Assembly: GCA_025360045.1 (NCBI GenBank)
Contig: JANYCY010000057.1
Span: 34,599-98,598, forward strand
Source: Janthinobacterium sp.
GTDB lineage: Bacteria; Pseudomonadota; Gammaproteobacteria; Burkholderiales; Chitinibacteraceae
Direction of reading: 5' to 3'
Length of the DNA: 64,000 bases
The notes beneath the pieces are model-generated. The model did not search any database, was not told the DNA's origin, and saw only the letters and a program-made list of their open reading frames with translations. Both the position numbers and the translations under genes were made by a program. Shown here piece after piece: positions 18,895 to 27,460 of the stretch; position 1 is the stretch's first letter, and every line of letters starts with the position of its first letter.

Positions 18895-19362
18895 ATGGAT
18901 CAGCAGCGTTTCAGTAAAACAGCCAAAGGCAGTAAAGAAATCGAAGAGCGTAGCGGCCTACTCTCGCCCCTTGCTCGCCGTCTGTTGATTATGATGGATG
19001 GCAAAAGAACCCGAGGCGATCTACTTCAAACATTTAGCTTAGATGAGCTAGAAGAAGCCTTGGCAAGACTAGAGCTGCTTAAATTAGTAGAAGAAATAAG
19101 CGGCCCAATCACGGTAGCAGCCAGCATCGATTCACGGGCCATGTCTCAAATTCGCCAAATGATGTATATGAGCAATCAACAATACTTAGCGGGCCAACTT
19201 GATCGATTTTTAAATGAAGACTTTACCCAAATCCATGATAGAGCGGGTTTAGAGCCCGTATTAGAACACTGGCATCGGCTACTCTGTGATGCGGGTCAAG
19301 AGGTGGTTGCCTATGCCTACCTCAGACAAATTAAGACCACTTTAGGCTGGGATAAAAAATAA
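18895..19362 (+). CDS. Uncharacterised 155-aa protein with helix-turn-helix-like core
   Basis: No family was recognised with certainty. Residues about 22-70 (LSPLARRLLIMMDGKRTRGD and the following Leu-rich helices EEALARLELLKLVEE) resemble a small winged-helix-like segment found in many betaproteobacterial proteins. The second half is helical and Met/Gln-rich, then acidic. There is no signal peptide or membrane segment, so it is probably cytoplasmic. No clear Shine-Dalgarno precedes the ATG. It is convergent with the TPR operon, with a 23-bp gap. Confidence 0.7.
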   Translation: MDQQRFSKTAKGSKEIEERSGLLSPLARRLLIMMDGKRTRGDLLQTFSLDELEEALARLELLKLVEEISGPITVAASIDSRAMSQIRQMMYMSNQQYLAGQLDRFLNEDFTQIHDRAGLEPVLEHWHRLLCDAGQEVVAYAYLRQIKTTLGWDKK

Positions 19363-19385
19363 GCGATGCGCGAAATGAAGATCGG

Positions 19386-20411
19386 CTAGAGTAGCCGCAT
19401 CCGGCTTTGTGTTTCTAAATGCAAAATTTGCTGTCGATATTTAATATTTATTTTAAAGACTTCGGCTTCTGTATTTTGCACTAGCGCATTAAAACTAGGC
19501 AAAGCCAATTCAAAATGATGATGCTTTAGATGCCACTGAATCAGCGCCGTATGGCAACGATCTTGTAATAAGCGTATCCCCGCCTGATTAGCCAAATTTA
19601 AAGCACGCTGCAATATATCCCCTGCTGTTTCATCCTCTAATGCCAATAACACTTCGCCCAAAGCCGTTAATGCATGTACTTTGCCCCAAAGGTTATCGTT
19701 TTGATCACTGAGCGTAAATGCAGTTTCTAATTCTATCTTAGCTTGAGCAAACAATTCTTGTTCGGCATGAACAATGCCCAAATAATAAATAATCTCGGCC
19801 GACCAAATTGGATTAACAATCGATTGCTGTAATATTTTTTCTGCTTCTGCAATACATTGCAATGTGTAAGAGAAGCGCTTTAGTCGATAGGCATCACTCG
19901 CGATATTTAACAGCACCTCGCACTTTAGATAATCACTACCCAACTTACGAGCTAGCTCCAAAGCCAATTCATTAAAACTCAATGCCGCTTTATCATCGCC
20001 AAAACCAATATAAACCTGACCAATCCCCATATAAATCTGAGCGCATAGTTCTCTATCATTGAGCTTGCGGGCAAGTTTAAGTGCATCTGACCAGTCATCA
20101 AGAGCAAGCAGCGGTTCATTGCTCAACAAGTGTGAAAAACCAAGCAAGATCAGCGTTTTAGTTTGCTCTTGCTTATTTTGTGTCGCTTTAAAACCATGCA
20201 CACCCGCCAAAAAAGCCTGCTGCGCTTGGCTATGTTCGCTTAAATGCTGCCATGAATGCCCCAAAATCACTTGCGCTATAGCCAAGAGCTTTGGCTCAGG
20301 CTTTGCCCTTGCAAGTAGCTGTAGTGCTTCACAGGGGGATGGCGGGGCACCACATAGGGACTGTTTAGCAATCACCTCTAATTGGGCTGCAAATTGCAAT
20401 TTTGCGCTCAT
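19386..20411 (-). CDS. TPR-repeat protein, second gene of a TPR pair
   Basis: A 341-aa, all-helical soluble protein made of tetratricopeptide-like repeats, for example the units around LALDDWSDALKLARKLNDRE, KAALSFNELALELARKLGSD and QAKIELETAFTLSDQNDNLW. No catalytic or DNA-binding domain is visible. The start overlaps the stop of the upstream TPR-GGDEF gene by four bases (ATGA), so the pair is translationally coupled and the products probably act together. The TPR-only architecture suggests a scaffold or protein-binding role. Confidence 0.8.
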   Translation of the reverse strand: MSAKLQFAAQLEVIAKQSLCGAPPSPCEALQLLARAKPEPKLLAIAQVILGHSWQHLSEHSQAQQAFLAGVHGFKATQNKQEQTKTLILLGFSHLLSNEPLLALDDWSDALKLARKLNDRELCAQIYMGIGQVYIGFGDDKAALSFNELALELARKLGSDYLKCEVLLNIASDAYRLKRFSYTLQCIAEAEKILQQSIVNPIWSAEIIYYLGIVHAEQELFAQAKIELETAFTLSDQNDNLWGKVHALTALGEVLLALEDETAGDILQRALNLANQAGIRLLQDRCHTALIQWHLKHHHFELALPSFNALVQNTEAEVFKINIKYRQQILHLETQSRMRLL

Positions 20412-21721
20412 TTTTCCTCTTCATCCCAGAGTAATGGCCCAACCCCTTGGCGTAGTGCTAAGAACAGAGCTAAATCTGCCCGCAAATGTAAAATCTCTGC
20501 CGTATCGCCTAATTGAAAAAAAGCACCGCCCATACTCACACTCAGTGGCTGTGATAAATGAACGCTTTCTAACTTGGCTATATCCTTTTGAATATGCATG
20601 GCAATCTGTTCAATTTGTATTTTATTCATTCTCGGTATTGCCAGCGAAAATGAACCTAAACCTGAACACACTAAAACTGCATTAGCAGGAGTGTGAATTT
20701 GCAAAATACGCGCCACCTGATGATAGGCAATGTAGGCAAGCTCACTGCCAAACACTTCCCGAATACTGGCAAAATGATCAATTCCTAAGCTAAGCAAGCA
20801 AAGTGCTTCACTTTGGGCTTGATCCAATAATACCGGCCAGCGCATCTCTAGATAGCGGGCATTGTGTAAGCCACTGAGTTCATCTCGAAAAGTAACATTT
20901 TCTAATTCTTGCACCTGTTGGTGCTGTGCTACATTTTTTTCACGTAATAACTCAATTTCAATTTCACTCGTCATTTGCCGCAATTTGTATTCAACTGCAG
21001 CTAAACGCCTTGGTCGTGATTTTTTTGCGGATTTTGTGGGTAGTTGTAATGCCTTGCTGAAGTATTCAACAGACTCTGCAAATTGCTCTAAGCGCTGATA
21101 AGCACGACCAAGCTCAATATGAATTTCTCGACTGGAACGAGGCAGATGGTGCATATATTTTTTTAGCACCTCCACATTATTGAGCAATTTAGCGCGATCT
21201 AACGACCCAGCACTTATCGCCACCTTGGCGTCTAGCTTTAATAGCGCTAAAGCACAGCCTGCCATGGCAGCAGGCTCTGTCTGATAAAGGTCCATTGCCT
21301 TTTCAAGTAAACTCAGCGCCAATTGCCATTCTTCTTGCAAGCTATATAGCTGGCTTAATCGCTCTAACAAATAGGCACAGCTATATAAGGCAGAATTATC
21401 TAGCGCCTGCTGCATCATATTCAGCGCCGAATCTCTTTTATTGAGCAACCATAAATCTGCAGCTAAACCCAGTCTTGCAGCGCAAATCAAATACGCATCA
21501 TCACCCGCTAATTGCAATCCATATTGATTAAGCGTTAAGGCTCTTTCCACTTGCCCCGTTTCACGAAATAAATGAGCAAGCTCAACCCAATAGATAGTTT
21601 CATTTTCATAGAGATCTAATGATTCTTCGATACCCACCAGAAAACTACTCATTGCCAAAGCGGGCTGACCTTGTCGATACAAACGTCGGCCTTTAATCAA
21701 CAATGCCTGCTCATGACTCAT
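20408..21721 (-). CDS. TPR protein with a degenerate GGDEF domain
   Basis: A 437-aa protein. Residues about 1-250 are TPR repeats. A short coiled coil (LREKNVAQHQQVQELENV) leads into a GGDEF-like domain that keeps the entry motif FRDELSGLHNARYLE (cf. DxLTGLxNR). The nucleotide site is lost: SLGIDHFASIREVFG is recognisable, but the GGDEF signature is replaced by SGLGSFSLAI near residue 350. It should not make c-di-GMP and may bind a nucleotide or a partner instead. It is the first gene of the TPR pair and lies divergent from nothing obvious; dgkA is upstream in the same direction. Confidence 0.82.
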   Translation of the reverse strand: MSHEQALLIKGRRLYRQGQPALAMSSFLVGIEESLDLYENETIYWVELAHLFRETGQVERALTLNQYGLQLAGDDAYLICAARLGLAADLWLLNKRDSALNMMQQALDNSALYSCAYLLERLSQLYSLQEEWQLALSLLEKAMDLYQTEPAAMAGCALALLKLDAKVAISAGSLDRAKLLNNVEVLKKYMHHLPRSSREIHIELGRAYQRLEQFAESVEYFSKALQLPTKSAKKSRPRRLAAVEYKLRQMTSEIEIELLREKNVAQHQQVQELENVTFRDELSGLHNARYLEMRWPVLLDQAQSEALCLLSLGIDHFASIREVFGSELAYIAYHQVARILQIHTPANAVLVCSGLGSFSLAIPRMNKIQIEQIAMHIQKDIAKLESVHLSQPLSVSMGGAFFQLGDTAEILHLRADLALFLALRQGVGPLLWDEEEK

Positions 21722-21764
21722 TGTGATCTACTCATACAAGCCCCAACAATCTGCGTTGCTTTGC

Positions 21765-22139
21765 TCAACCTAGCAAGACCAAACACCACATCAAAGCCAA
21801 ATTAAGTAAACAGACCAACTGCGCTGCGCTACCTAAATCTTTGGCACGTTTAGCCAAGACATGCCGCTCTAAAGAGGTGTGATCCACCGCCGCTTCAATC
21901 GCTGAATTCAGCAGTTCGACAATCATCGTGGCAAAGTGACTACCAATCAAAAGTGCCCGCCCCCAATGAGGTAGGCCTGGAATTAAAAAAGCCGTTGGGA
22001 TACCAATCAAGGCCAATAAACTCACTTGGCGAAAAGCAGCTTCATTCAACCAGCCTGCTTTTAAACCGTCTAAGGAATAGCCAAGAGCATTAAAAATACG
22101 CGCAACTCCGGTTTTGCCTTTAAATGGGCTTTCCAGCAT
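21765..22139 (-). CDS. dgkA: Diacylglycerol kinase DgkA
   Basis: A 124-aa inner-membrane enzyme that phosphorylates diacylglycerol to phosphatidate, recycling lipid from membrane-derived glycan synthesis. Three transmembrane helices are visible. The family signature ELLNSAIEAAVDH and AKRAKDLGSAAQ (about residues 69-100) carries the catalytic Glu and substrate-binding Asn/Asp. The ATG at 22139 is chosen: GGAG lies six bases upstream, and it starts one base after the stop of the preceding membrane protein gene, giving tight coupling. Confidence 0.95.
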   Translation of the reverse strand: MLESPFKGKTGVARIFNALGYSLDGLKAGWLNEAAFRQVSLLALIGIPTAFLIPGLPHWGRALLIGSHFATMIVELLNSAIEAAVDHTSLERHVLAKRAKDLGSAAQLVCLLNLALMWCLVLLG

Positions 22140-22140
22140 T

Positions 22141-22890
22141 TCACACTCCATCAACGCCGCTTGGCGTTACATCAAAAATTTCTTGGTAAGCAATATACTG
22201 CATCAACATCATTACAGGCAGCGCAACGAGCAAGCCTAGAAATATCGTAAATGCCGATAAAACAAACAAGCCCAAAGAAATCAAACCACTGAGTAAAAAA
22301 GCCTGCCAATTACGGTAAACACCCGAAAAAGAGAGCTTCATCGCCTCTGTTGGGCTATACCCCTTAAAGAGCACTAAAGCAGGTGCAAACCAAATCGCAC
22401 ACATCACGGGCGTCATTAAAATAATGCTCAATGAAGTATGCAAGTAAAGGGCTTTCATCTCTTCTGGGCTAGGTAAGCTGCCCGCTGGAATATCCGCAAG
22501 GCTAGGCTGACTACCAAATAAGCTTAATATCAGCGTAACCAACATTGCAGCAACAACATTAATAAAGCCAATAAAAAGTAATGGTTTTACTTCACCGCGA
22601 AAAGCAGTAAATAAATCCAGAGGGCCAATTCTATTACCCGAATCACATTGTTTAGCCGCCAAATAAACACCAGCGGATAGCACGGGGGAGACCAAGGTAT
22701 AAGCCAAAGCACCCACCGCAGGCAGCACGCCGGCCAATAACGCTAAAACAAAAAACTGCAATGCCAGCACAATCCACATGCCAGGCTGACGACGAAACAA
22801 TTTAAATCCCTGCACATACCAATGCCATCCACGGCCAGCCACAAGGCGACGTGGCTCAGGCAATAGATCAATGACGTTATCTTTTTCCAT
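22141..22890 (-). CDS. BPSS1780-type membrane protein
   Basis: A 249-aa polytopic membrane protein resembling the betaproteobacterial BPSS1780 family. A short cytoplasmic start (IDLLPEPRRLVAGRGWHWY) and an amphipathic VQGFKLFRRQPGMWI segment precede about five or six transmembrane helices. Function is unknown. The ATG at 22890 has GGGA upstream and starts at the conserved family N-terminus; an in-frame extension to 22974 is unlikely. It is co-transcribed with dgkA, hinting at a link with envelope lipids. Confidence 0.82.
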   Translation of the reverse strand: MEKDNVIDLLPEPRRLVAGRGWHWYVQGFKLFRRQPGMWIVLALQFFVLALLAGVLPAVGALAYTLVSPVLSAGVYLAAKQCDSGNRIGPLDLFTAFRGEVKPLLFIGFINVVAAMLVTLILSLFGSQPSLADIPAGSLPSPEEMKALYLHTSLSIILMTPVMCAIWFAPALVLFKGYSPTEAMKLSFSGVYRNWQAFLLSGLISLGLFVLSAFTIFLGLLVALPVMMLMQYIAYQEIFDVTPSGVDGV

Positions 22891-23019
22891 TATTTTCCCA
22901 CTCGTACTCCGGCAAGGCTTGAAGGATACGTGAACCCTTAACTTACTCAAAGGTAAACATAACAGCCTGCCCAACTTGAGGCTTCCTTACTAAATCAAAG
23001 CGAGGTTTAGGATGATTTC

Positions 23020-23127
23020 ATGCACAAAAAAGTAATCGCTCGTCTGACTGCCCTGCCTATTCAAAAAATGATCACCGAGCTAGCCATTGTGCAGATCTTA
23101 AATAAATTTTTAATTTCAAAAAATTAA
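23020..23127 (+). CDS. Possible 35-aa small protein
   Basis: A short frame beginning MHKKVIARLTALPIQK and ending in a hydrophobic, basic helix (LAIVQILNKFLISKN). AGGA lies seven bases before the ATG, and a strong terminator follows 40 bases after the stop. It stands alone, divergent from the membrane protein/dgkA pair. The composition would suit a small membrane-associated amphipathic peptide. No family is recognised and it may be fortuitous. Confidence 0.35.
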   Translation: MHKKVIARLTALPIQKMITELAIVQILNKFLISKN

Positions 23128-23166
23128 ATAGCTAAATGAAATTTTATCCATTGATGTTTCACCCAC

Positions 23167-23204
23167 AAAAAAGCCACATGAATGAACTCCATGTGGCTTT
23201 TTGT
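23167..23204. terminator. Bidirectional terminator downstream of ackA
   Basis: GCCACATG (23173-23180) pairs with CATGTGGC (23190-23197), with A-runs on the left and TTTTTGTTT on the right. It can stop ackA transcription on the minus strand and any plus-strand transcript from the small frame at 23020. Confidence 0.9.
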
Positions 23205-23217
23205 TTGAAGCTAAAAA

Positions 23218-24411
23218 TTATGCAGCGACACGCTTTAAAGCATGACGAGCAATCATCAGCTCTTCATTGGTAGGGATGATGTACACAGGAACACGACTGC
23301 TTGGCAGAGAAATACAACGCGCTTCACCTGAGCGCTTGGCATTTGCTACTTCATCAATTTCCACGCCTAACCAGCGCAATTCATTACATACCGTGGCGCG
23401 AGCAATATCGTCGTTCTCGCCAATGCCTGCAGTAAACACCAGCGCATCCAAGCCTTGCATCGCCGCAGCTAAAGACGCGGTTTCACGCACTACACGGTGA
23501 GCAAAGTAATCAACAGCAAATTTAGCACGTGGATCTTTGCTAGCGTGCAAATCGCGCATATCGCTAGAAATACCTGACATACCCAATAAACCTGATTTTT
23601 TGTAGATGAGTTCTTCAATTTGTGAGGCATCCATTTTCAAATGGCTCATAAAGTGCAGAATCAAAGCAGGATCAATCGTACCGCAACGAGTGCCCATAGG
23701 CAGGCCTTCCAAGGCGGTGAAGCCCATGGTAGTCGCCTGACATTCACCACCCAGTAAAGCAGCCATCGACGAACCATTGCCCAAGTGAGCCACTACCGTG
23801 CGACCCGCTGCCGCTTTGGCATCAATCGCAGGCAATACGCTGGCAATAAACTCATAAGAAAGGCCGTGGAAGCCATAGCGACGAATACCATGCTGTTCGC
23901 TAAATTCGTAAGGCAAGGCGTATTGCTGCTCGATTTCTGGCTGAGTGCGGTGAAACGCAGTATCAAAGCAAGCTACTTGCGGCACGGTAGGCAATAGCTG
24001 AGCCAAAACGCGCATCGGCATAATATTGTGCGGCGCATGCAGTGGCGCTAGCGCAATCGTTTCATCCAAGCCTGTCAATACTTCTTCAGTAATCAGAACG
24101 GGGTGACAAAAGTTTAAACCACCATGCACGACACGATGGCCAATCGCGGCAATGGAGCGGCCTTCGATATGGCTATTGAGCCAAGCAAGCATATGACGCA
24201 GTGCAGAGTCGTGGTTCTTAGGCATATCTGCCGGCATAGATTCGGAAACCAGCTTATTGTCATCCGCATCTTTAGCCACAAATTTAGGATCGACATAAAT
24301 GCCGTCTGCTAAGCCTTTAAACAGCAAGACAGGATCTGCTGCGGTGGTTTCAAACAGGGAAAATTTGATGCTGGACGAACCGGCATTGATAACTAGAACC
24401 AACTCACTCAT
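23218..24411 (-). CDS. ackA: Acetate kinase
   Basis: A 397-aa cytosolic acetate kinase interconverting acetyl phosphate plus ADP with acetate plus ATP. The N-terminal phosphate loop LVINAGSSSIKF, the substrate segment IGHRVVHGG, the His/Arg region RYGFHGLSYE, the adenosine site HLGNGSS and the C-terminal GIGENDD are all present. AAGGAG lies upstream of the ATG. No pta gene is adjacent. It diverges, across 374 bp, from an unusual lipoyl-like/E3-binding protein. Confidence 0.97.
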   Translation of the reverse strand: MSELVLVINAGSSSIKFSLFETTAADPVLLFKGLADGIYVDPKFVAKDADDNKLVSESMPADMPKNHDSALRHMLAWLNSHIEGRSIAAIGHRVVHGGLNFCHPVLITEEVLTGLDETIALAPLHAPHNIMPMRVLAQLLPTVPQVACFDTAFHRTQPEIEQQYALPYEFSEQHGIRRYGFHGLSYEFIASVLPAIDAKAAAGRTVVAHLGNGSSMAALLGGECQATTMGFTALEGLPMGTRCGTIDPALILHFMSHLKMDASQIEELIYKKSGLLGMSGISSDMRDLHASKDPRAKFAVDYFAHRVVRETASLAAAMQGLDALVFTAGIGENDDIARATVCNELRWLGVEIDEVANAKRSGEARCISLPSSRVPVYIIPTNEELMIARHALKRVAA

Positions 24412-24785
24412 AAACTACTCCTTAGTTTTTCACTGACCTCTGCACAGCTCGTCGCACAGCGGATAAATTTATTAGTGATGAACACCGCACAAGCAAGCGT
24501 TCATCGTTTTCAGTATCTTGCTCAAAAATAATACACCTCAGCGCTTGTAAGCTCAGACCCAGCATGCAACAAGCATTCACTACGCCAAATTATGCTGAGC
24601 ACGCTCACCTGCTGCGGTAATATCCATTGAAATCGATTGGTATTGCTCGCTGTTCTGCCGAATATTAGGAACTGGCATGCTGCACTGCAATGGAATAATT
24701 ACTGCTGCATATTTTAAGCAGGACTAAAAAGACCCGTATTGGTCAAAATCAAGCTAATTCGCCCATAAATAGGTGCATATTCACC
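24412..24785. other. 374-bp divergent intergenic region of ackA
   Basis: Holds the ackA promoter and presumably that of the divergent lipoyl-like gene. The only structure seen is a loose inverted repeat GATGAAC...GTTCATC near 24477-24505. No open frame with a credible start was found. Confidence 0.5.
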
Positions 24786-25259
24786 ATGACCGCATTCACT
24801 ACCCACCTAATCTGCGTGCCCGAGCTAGAAAATACTGCCACCGTCAGCGGCTTGCATATTTTGCCTGGCAAGCATGTCCAGAGTAATACACCGCTGCTTA
24901 CCTTAAGCAGTGGCGGAGTTACAATTGAAATTTGTGCTCCAGAAGCAGGCTTAGTTTCACACCTCATGGTGTCTCTTTGCGAAACCGTTGCCTGTGGTGA
25001 TTTATTGCTGCAAATGGAAATCGAAGAAGCACCTGATGTTTTTGGTACAGAAGCCGCCTTTATAAGCGCCAGCCAAGTCGCTTGGCCAGAAGAAACACCC
25101 GCCATACTTAGCGTTAGCCCGCAAGCAGCCCAATTTGCAGCAAGGCTAGGGGTCGACCTCAGCACCGTCGTGGCTCGAGGTAAATATATTGAAATGTACG
25201 ATGTAGAAGCACATATACGATCAGTCATGCTGCAATGGCAAGCTGCAGACCATCACTAG
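24786..25259 (+). CDS. Orphan lipoyl-like domain fused to an E3-binding domain
   Basis: A 157-aa soluble protein. Residues about 6-78 follow the lipoyl/biotinyl fold (VPELENTATVSGLHILPGK, APEAGLVSHLMV, GDLLLQME). The hairpin that normally carries DKA reads LSSGGVTIEI, so the modifiable lysine is absent. Residues about 105-145 match a peripheral subunit-binding domain (SPQAAQFAARLGVDLSTV, then G and DVEAHI), the part of E2 that binds E3 or E1. The acyltransferase domain is entirely missing. It may be an adaptor or decoy for a 2-oxoacid dehydrogenase complex. Its divergent neighbour is ackA. Confidence 0.75.
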   Translation: MTAFTTHLICVPELENTATVSGLHILPGKHVQSNTPLLTLSSGGVTIEICAPEAGLVSHLMVSLCETVACGDLLLQMEIEEAPDVFGTEAAFISASQVAWPEETPAILSVSPQAAQFAARLGVDLSTVVARGKYIEMYDVEAHIRSVMLQWQAADHH

Positions 25260-25333
25260 CAAACCTGCCAAACTTGCTTGCATAGCAACAGCTTGCCTCG
25301 CTACGATCACTGAAGCCCAACAGGTTGCTAGCG

Positions 25334-25615
25334 CTATTTTTTTTGTAGCTGCTCCATAATCGCAGCCGGCTCTTGGCTCACCGCCAACACCGCCCGCACC
25401 AGATTAAAAGCAGTACTTGCCTCATTAGGATGCTTGCCATACGACACCACACTGGCATGCTTCCAGCCTGCAGCCAGTAAAGCATTACGCTTAAAAGTGG
25501 TTCCCTCAATGCCACCACCCCCTAATTGCATTAACGCTTGTTCAATCAAGACATGCGGCAGAGGTGTGCGAGAGATAATATTAAAATGGTCTGGAATAAC
25601 TTCATCAAATTGCAT
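25334..25615 (-). CDS. Hypothetical 93-aa protein
   Basis: No family recognised. A soluble protein with a Gly-rich stretch (LGGGGIEGTTFKRNALLAAG), an aromatic patch and a C-terminal helix ending in EQLQKK. The ATG at 25615 is preferred to 25636 because AGGAG lies seven bases before it. It has no co-directional neighbour close enough for an operon; DAHP synthase starts further upstream and has its own terminator. Confidence 0.65.
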   Translation of the reverse strand: MQFDEVIPDHFNIISRTPLPHVLIEQALMQLGGGGIEGTTFKRNALLAAGWKHASVVSYGKHPNEASTAFNLVRAVLAVSQEPAAIMEQLQKK

Positions 25616-25832
25616 GGACTTGCTCCTGATTGACACGGCATTGACGTCTCATTGCCCCTTAATCTGAATTGCAAAAAAGGAAAATGGGGCTGATTTTTCT
25701 AGCGGCTGTTTTCAATCTTAGTAAAGACCCGAGCCAAATCCAGCAATTCAACGCCCTGCGGTCGGGAGATCCTTTGCTCCCCCTTAAAAAAACACTACAA
25801 AATTCAATCATGGACGATGCACTTAGCCCAAT

Positions 25833-25860
25833 AAAAAACGCCTCGATTAACGAGGCGTTT
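25833..25860 (-). terminator. Terminator of the DAHP synthase gene
   Basis: On the minus strand ACGCCTCG, a five-base loop and CGAGGCGT are followed by six T residues, 28 bases after the stop codon. A matching A/T arrangement on the other strand makes it partly bidirectional. Confidence 0.9.
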
Positions 25861-25887
25861 GATTTTTTAGCGATTAAAAACAGCGCT

Positions 25888-26958
25888 TTAAATATGCACT
25901 TTGGCAATCGCGCGACGATCAACCACCGCCTTGGCTAAATCTGCCAGCATGGTTTCAGTTTGATCCCAGCTAATGCAGCCATCAGTAATTGACTGACCAT
26001 AGGTCAATGGCTTGCCTTCTACATGGTCCTGACGACCACCCACTAGGTGGCTTTCAATCATGACACCAAATACCGCGTTATTGCCTCTAGCAAGCTGACC
26101 GCACACATCGGCGGACACTTCAACTTGGCGACGGTAATCTTTGCTGCTATTGGCGTGACTAAAATCCACCATAATTTTTTGTGGCAAGCCTACAGCCGCT
26201 AAATCGGCCATCGCAGCACGCACATGATTCGTATCAAAATTAGGCTCTTTACCACCACGTAAAATAATGTGGCAATCAGGGTTGCCGCCTGTCGCCACAA
26301 TGGCCGAGTGGCCCATTTTGGTTACCGACAAGAAATGATGTGACTGGCTAGAAGCGCGGATTGCATCCAGCGCAATACGCAAATTGCCGTCAGTACCATT
26401 TTTAAAGCCAACTGGGCAAGATAAGCCTGAAGCCAGCTCACGGTGCACTTGGGACTCGGTAGTGCGAGCACCAATTGCGCCCCAGCTCATTAAATCAGCC
26501 ATATATTGTGGCGTGATCATATCGAGGAATTCACCGGCGGTCGGCATGCCATCGTTGTTTAAATCAACCAATAATTTGCGTGCAATACGCAAGCCATCGT
26601 TGATATTAAAGCTGCCATTTAGGTAAGGATCGTTAATCAACCCCTTCCAACCCACGGTGGTGCGCGGCTTTTCAAAATAAACCCGCATCACGATTTCTAA
26701 ATCGTCTTTATGCAGCTCACGTAACACTTTGAGCTTAGCGCCATACTCATGGGCAGCCTCGGTGTCGTGAATCGAACAGGGGCCGATCACCACTAAGAGA
26801 CGGTCATCTGTGCCTTGTAGGATGCGCTGAATCGCTTGCCTCGTTTCAAAAACCGTGACAGAGGCAATTTCGCTGACGGGGAATTTTTCCATCACCGCAA
26901 CAGGGGGAAGTAGCTCTTTAATTTCTCGGATACGGACATCATCTGTTTGATATTGCAT
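25888..26958 (-). CDS. aroG: Class I 3-deoxy-7-phosphoheptulonate synthase
   Basis: A 356-aa DAHP synthase joining phosphoenolpyruvate and erythrose 4-phosphate, the first step of aromatic amino acid synthesis. Active-site segments are present: VIGPCSIHD, MRVYFEKPRTT, GWKGLINDP, GARTTESQVHRE, GFKNGTDG, and the metal ligands in the HFLSVTK and IMVDFSHANSSK regions. The N-terminal extension (TDDVRIREIKELLPP) matches the AroG/F/H regulatory arm. Which aromatic acid inhibits it cannot be told here. Confidence 0.96.
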   Translation of the reverse strand: MQYQTDDVRIREIKELLPPVAVMEKFPVSEIASVTVFETRQAIQRILQGTDDRLLVVIGPCSIHDTEAAHEYGAKLKVLRELHKDDLEIVMRVYFEKPRTTVGWKGLINDPYLNGSFNINDGLRIARKLLVDLNNDGMPTAGEFLDMITPQYMADLMSWGAIGARTTESQVHRELASGLSCPVGFKNGTDGNLRIALDAIRASSQSHHFLSVTKMGHSAIVATGGNPDCHIILRGGKEPNFDTNHVRAAMADLAAVGLPQKIMVDFSHANSSKDYRRQVEVSADVCGQLARGNNAVFGVMIESHLVGGRQDHVEGKPLTYGQSITDGCISWDQTETMLADLAKAVVDRRAIAKVHI

Positions 26959-27025
26959 ATTCTTCCCTAATCAAGCGGATGCCTTGCACCACGACAAGCA
27001 CATCATAAAAGGAAGAGATTATCGC

Positions 27026-27442
27026 CTATCGACAGTCGGCGCAAATGCCTTTGACCGTGATTTCAACCATGCGAGCTAGGAATTGTGCGGGTAGGCTTAC
27101 AGGTAAATCACTGCTGACGTTTTCCAGACAGAAAAAACGACCGCAATTCTCACATTGAAAATGCGCATGATGGTGTGGGGCAGGTGCAACAGAAAAGCGC
27201 CAAACCCGATCGTCGCCGGATAATTTATGCGCAAGATTTTGTTCTGTCAGCCAATCCAGCACCCGGTAAACCGTTACTCTATCAATGGCTGGCTGAAGGG
27301 CAGCCAATACATCCAGATGCGATAGCGGGCGCTGTGCATCTAAAAGTGCCGCCAACACCCGTACCCGTGCAGGCGTGGTGCGGGCACGGGTTTGGGCGAC
27401 TAAATCACGTGCTTTCGCAACAGTTTCAGTGGCATTACTCAT
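27026..27442 (-). CDS. Fur-family metalloregulator
   Basis: A 138-aa Fur-like repressor. An N-terminal winged helix (about 15-80, with the recognition region DRVTVYRVLDWLTEQ) is followed by a metal-binding dimerisation part carrying HHHAHF, CENCGRFFC and a C-terminal CADC pair, consistent with a structural zinc site. The His-rich segment fits Fur or Zur, and the metal specificity is not decidable. It starts 18 bp after dksA and is probably co-transcribed with it. The ATG at 27442 is used; an in-frame TTG lies one codon upstream, and there is no strong Shine-Dalgarno. Confidence 0.9.
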   Translation of the reverse strand: MSNATETVAKARDLVAQTRARTTPARVRVLAALLDAQRPLSHLDVLAALQPAIDRVTVYRVLDWLTEQNLAHKLSGDDRVWRFSVAPAPHHHAHFQCENCGRFFCLENVSSDLPVSLPAQFLARMVEITVKGICADCR

Positions 27443-27460
27443 CAAAGCAGTGCAGCAGCA

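Noticed and set aside
24749..25228. Long minus-strand open frame opposite the lipoyl-like gene
   Set aside because: Antisense of a frame with clear domain similarity; its Ser/Ala-rich product has no recognisable features.
25669..25938. 89-codon plus-strand frame between the 93-aa gene and DAHP synthase
   Set aside because: It runs through the DAHP synthase terminator and into its 3' coding end in antisense; no ribosome binding site or family.
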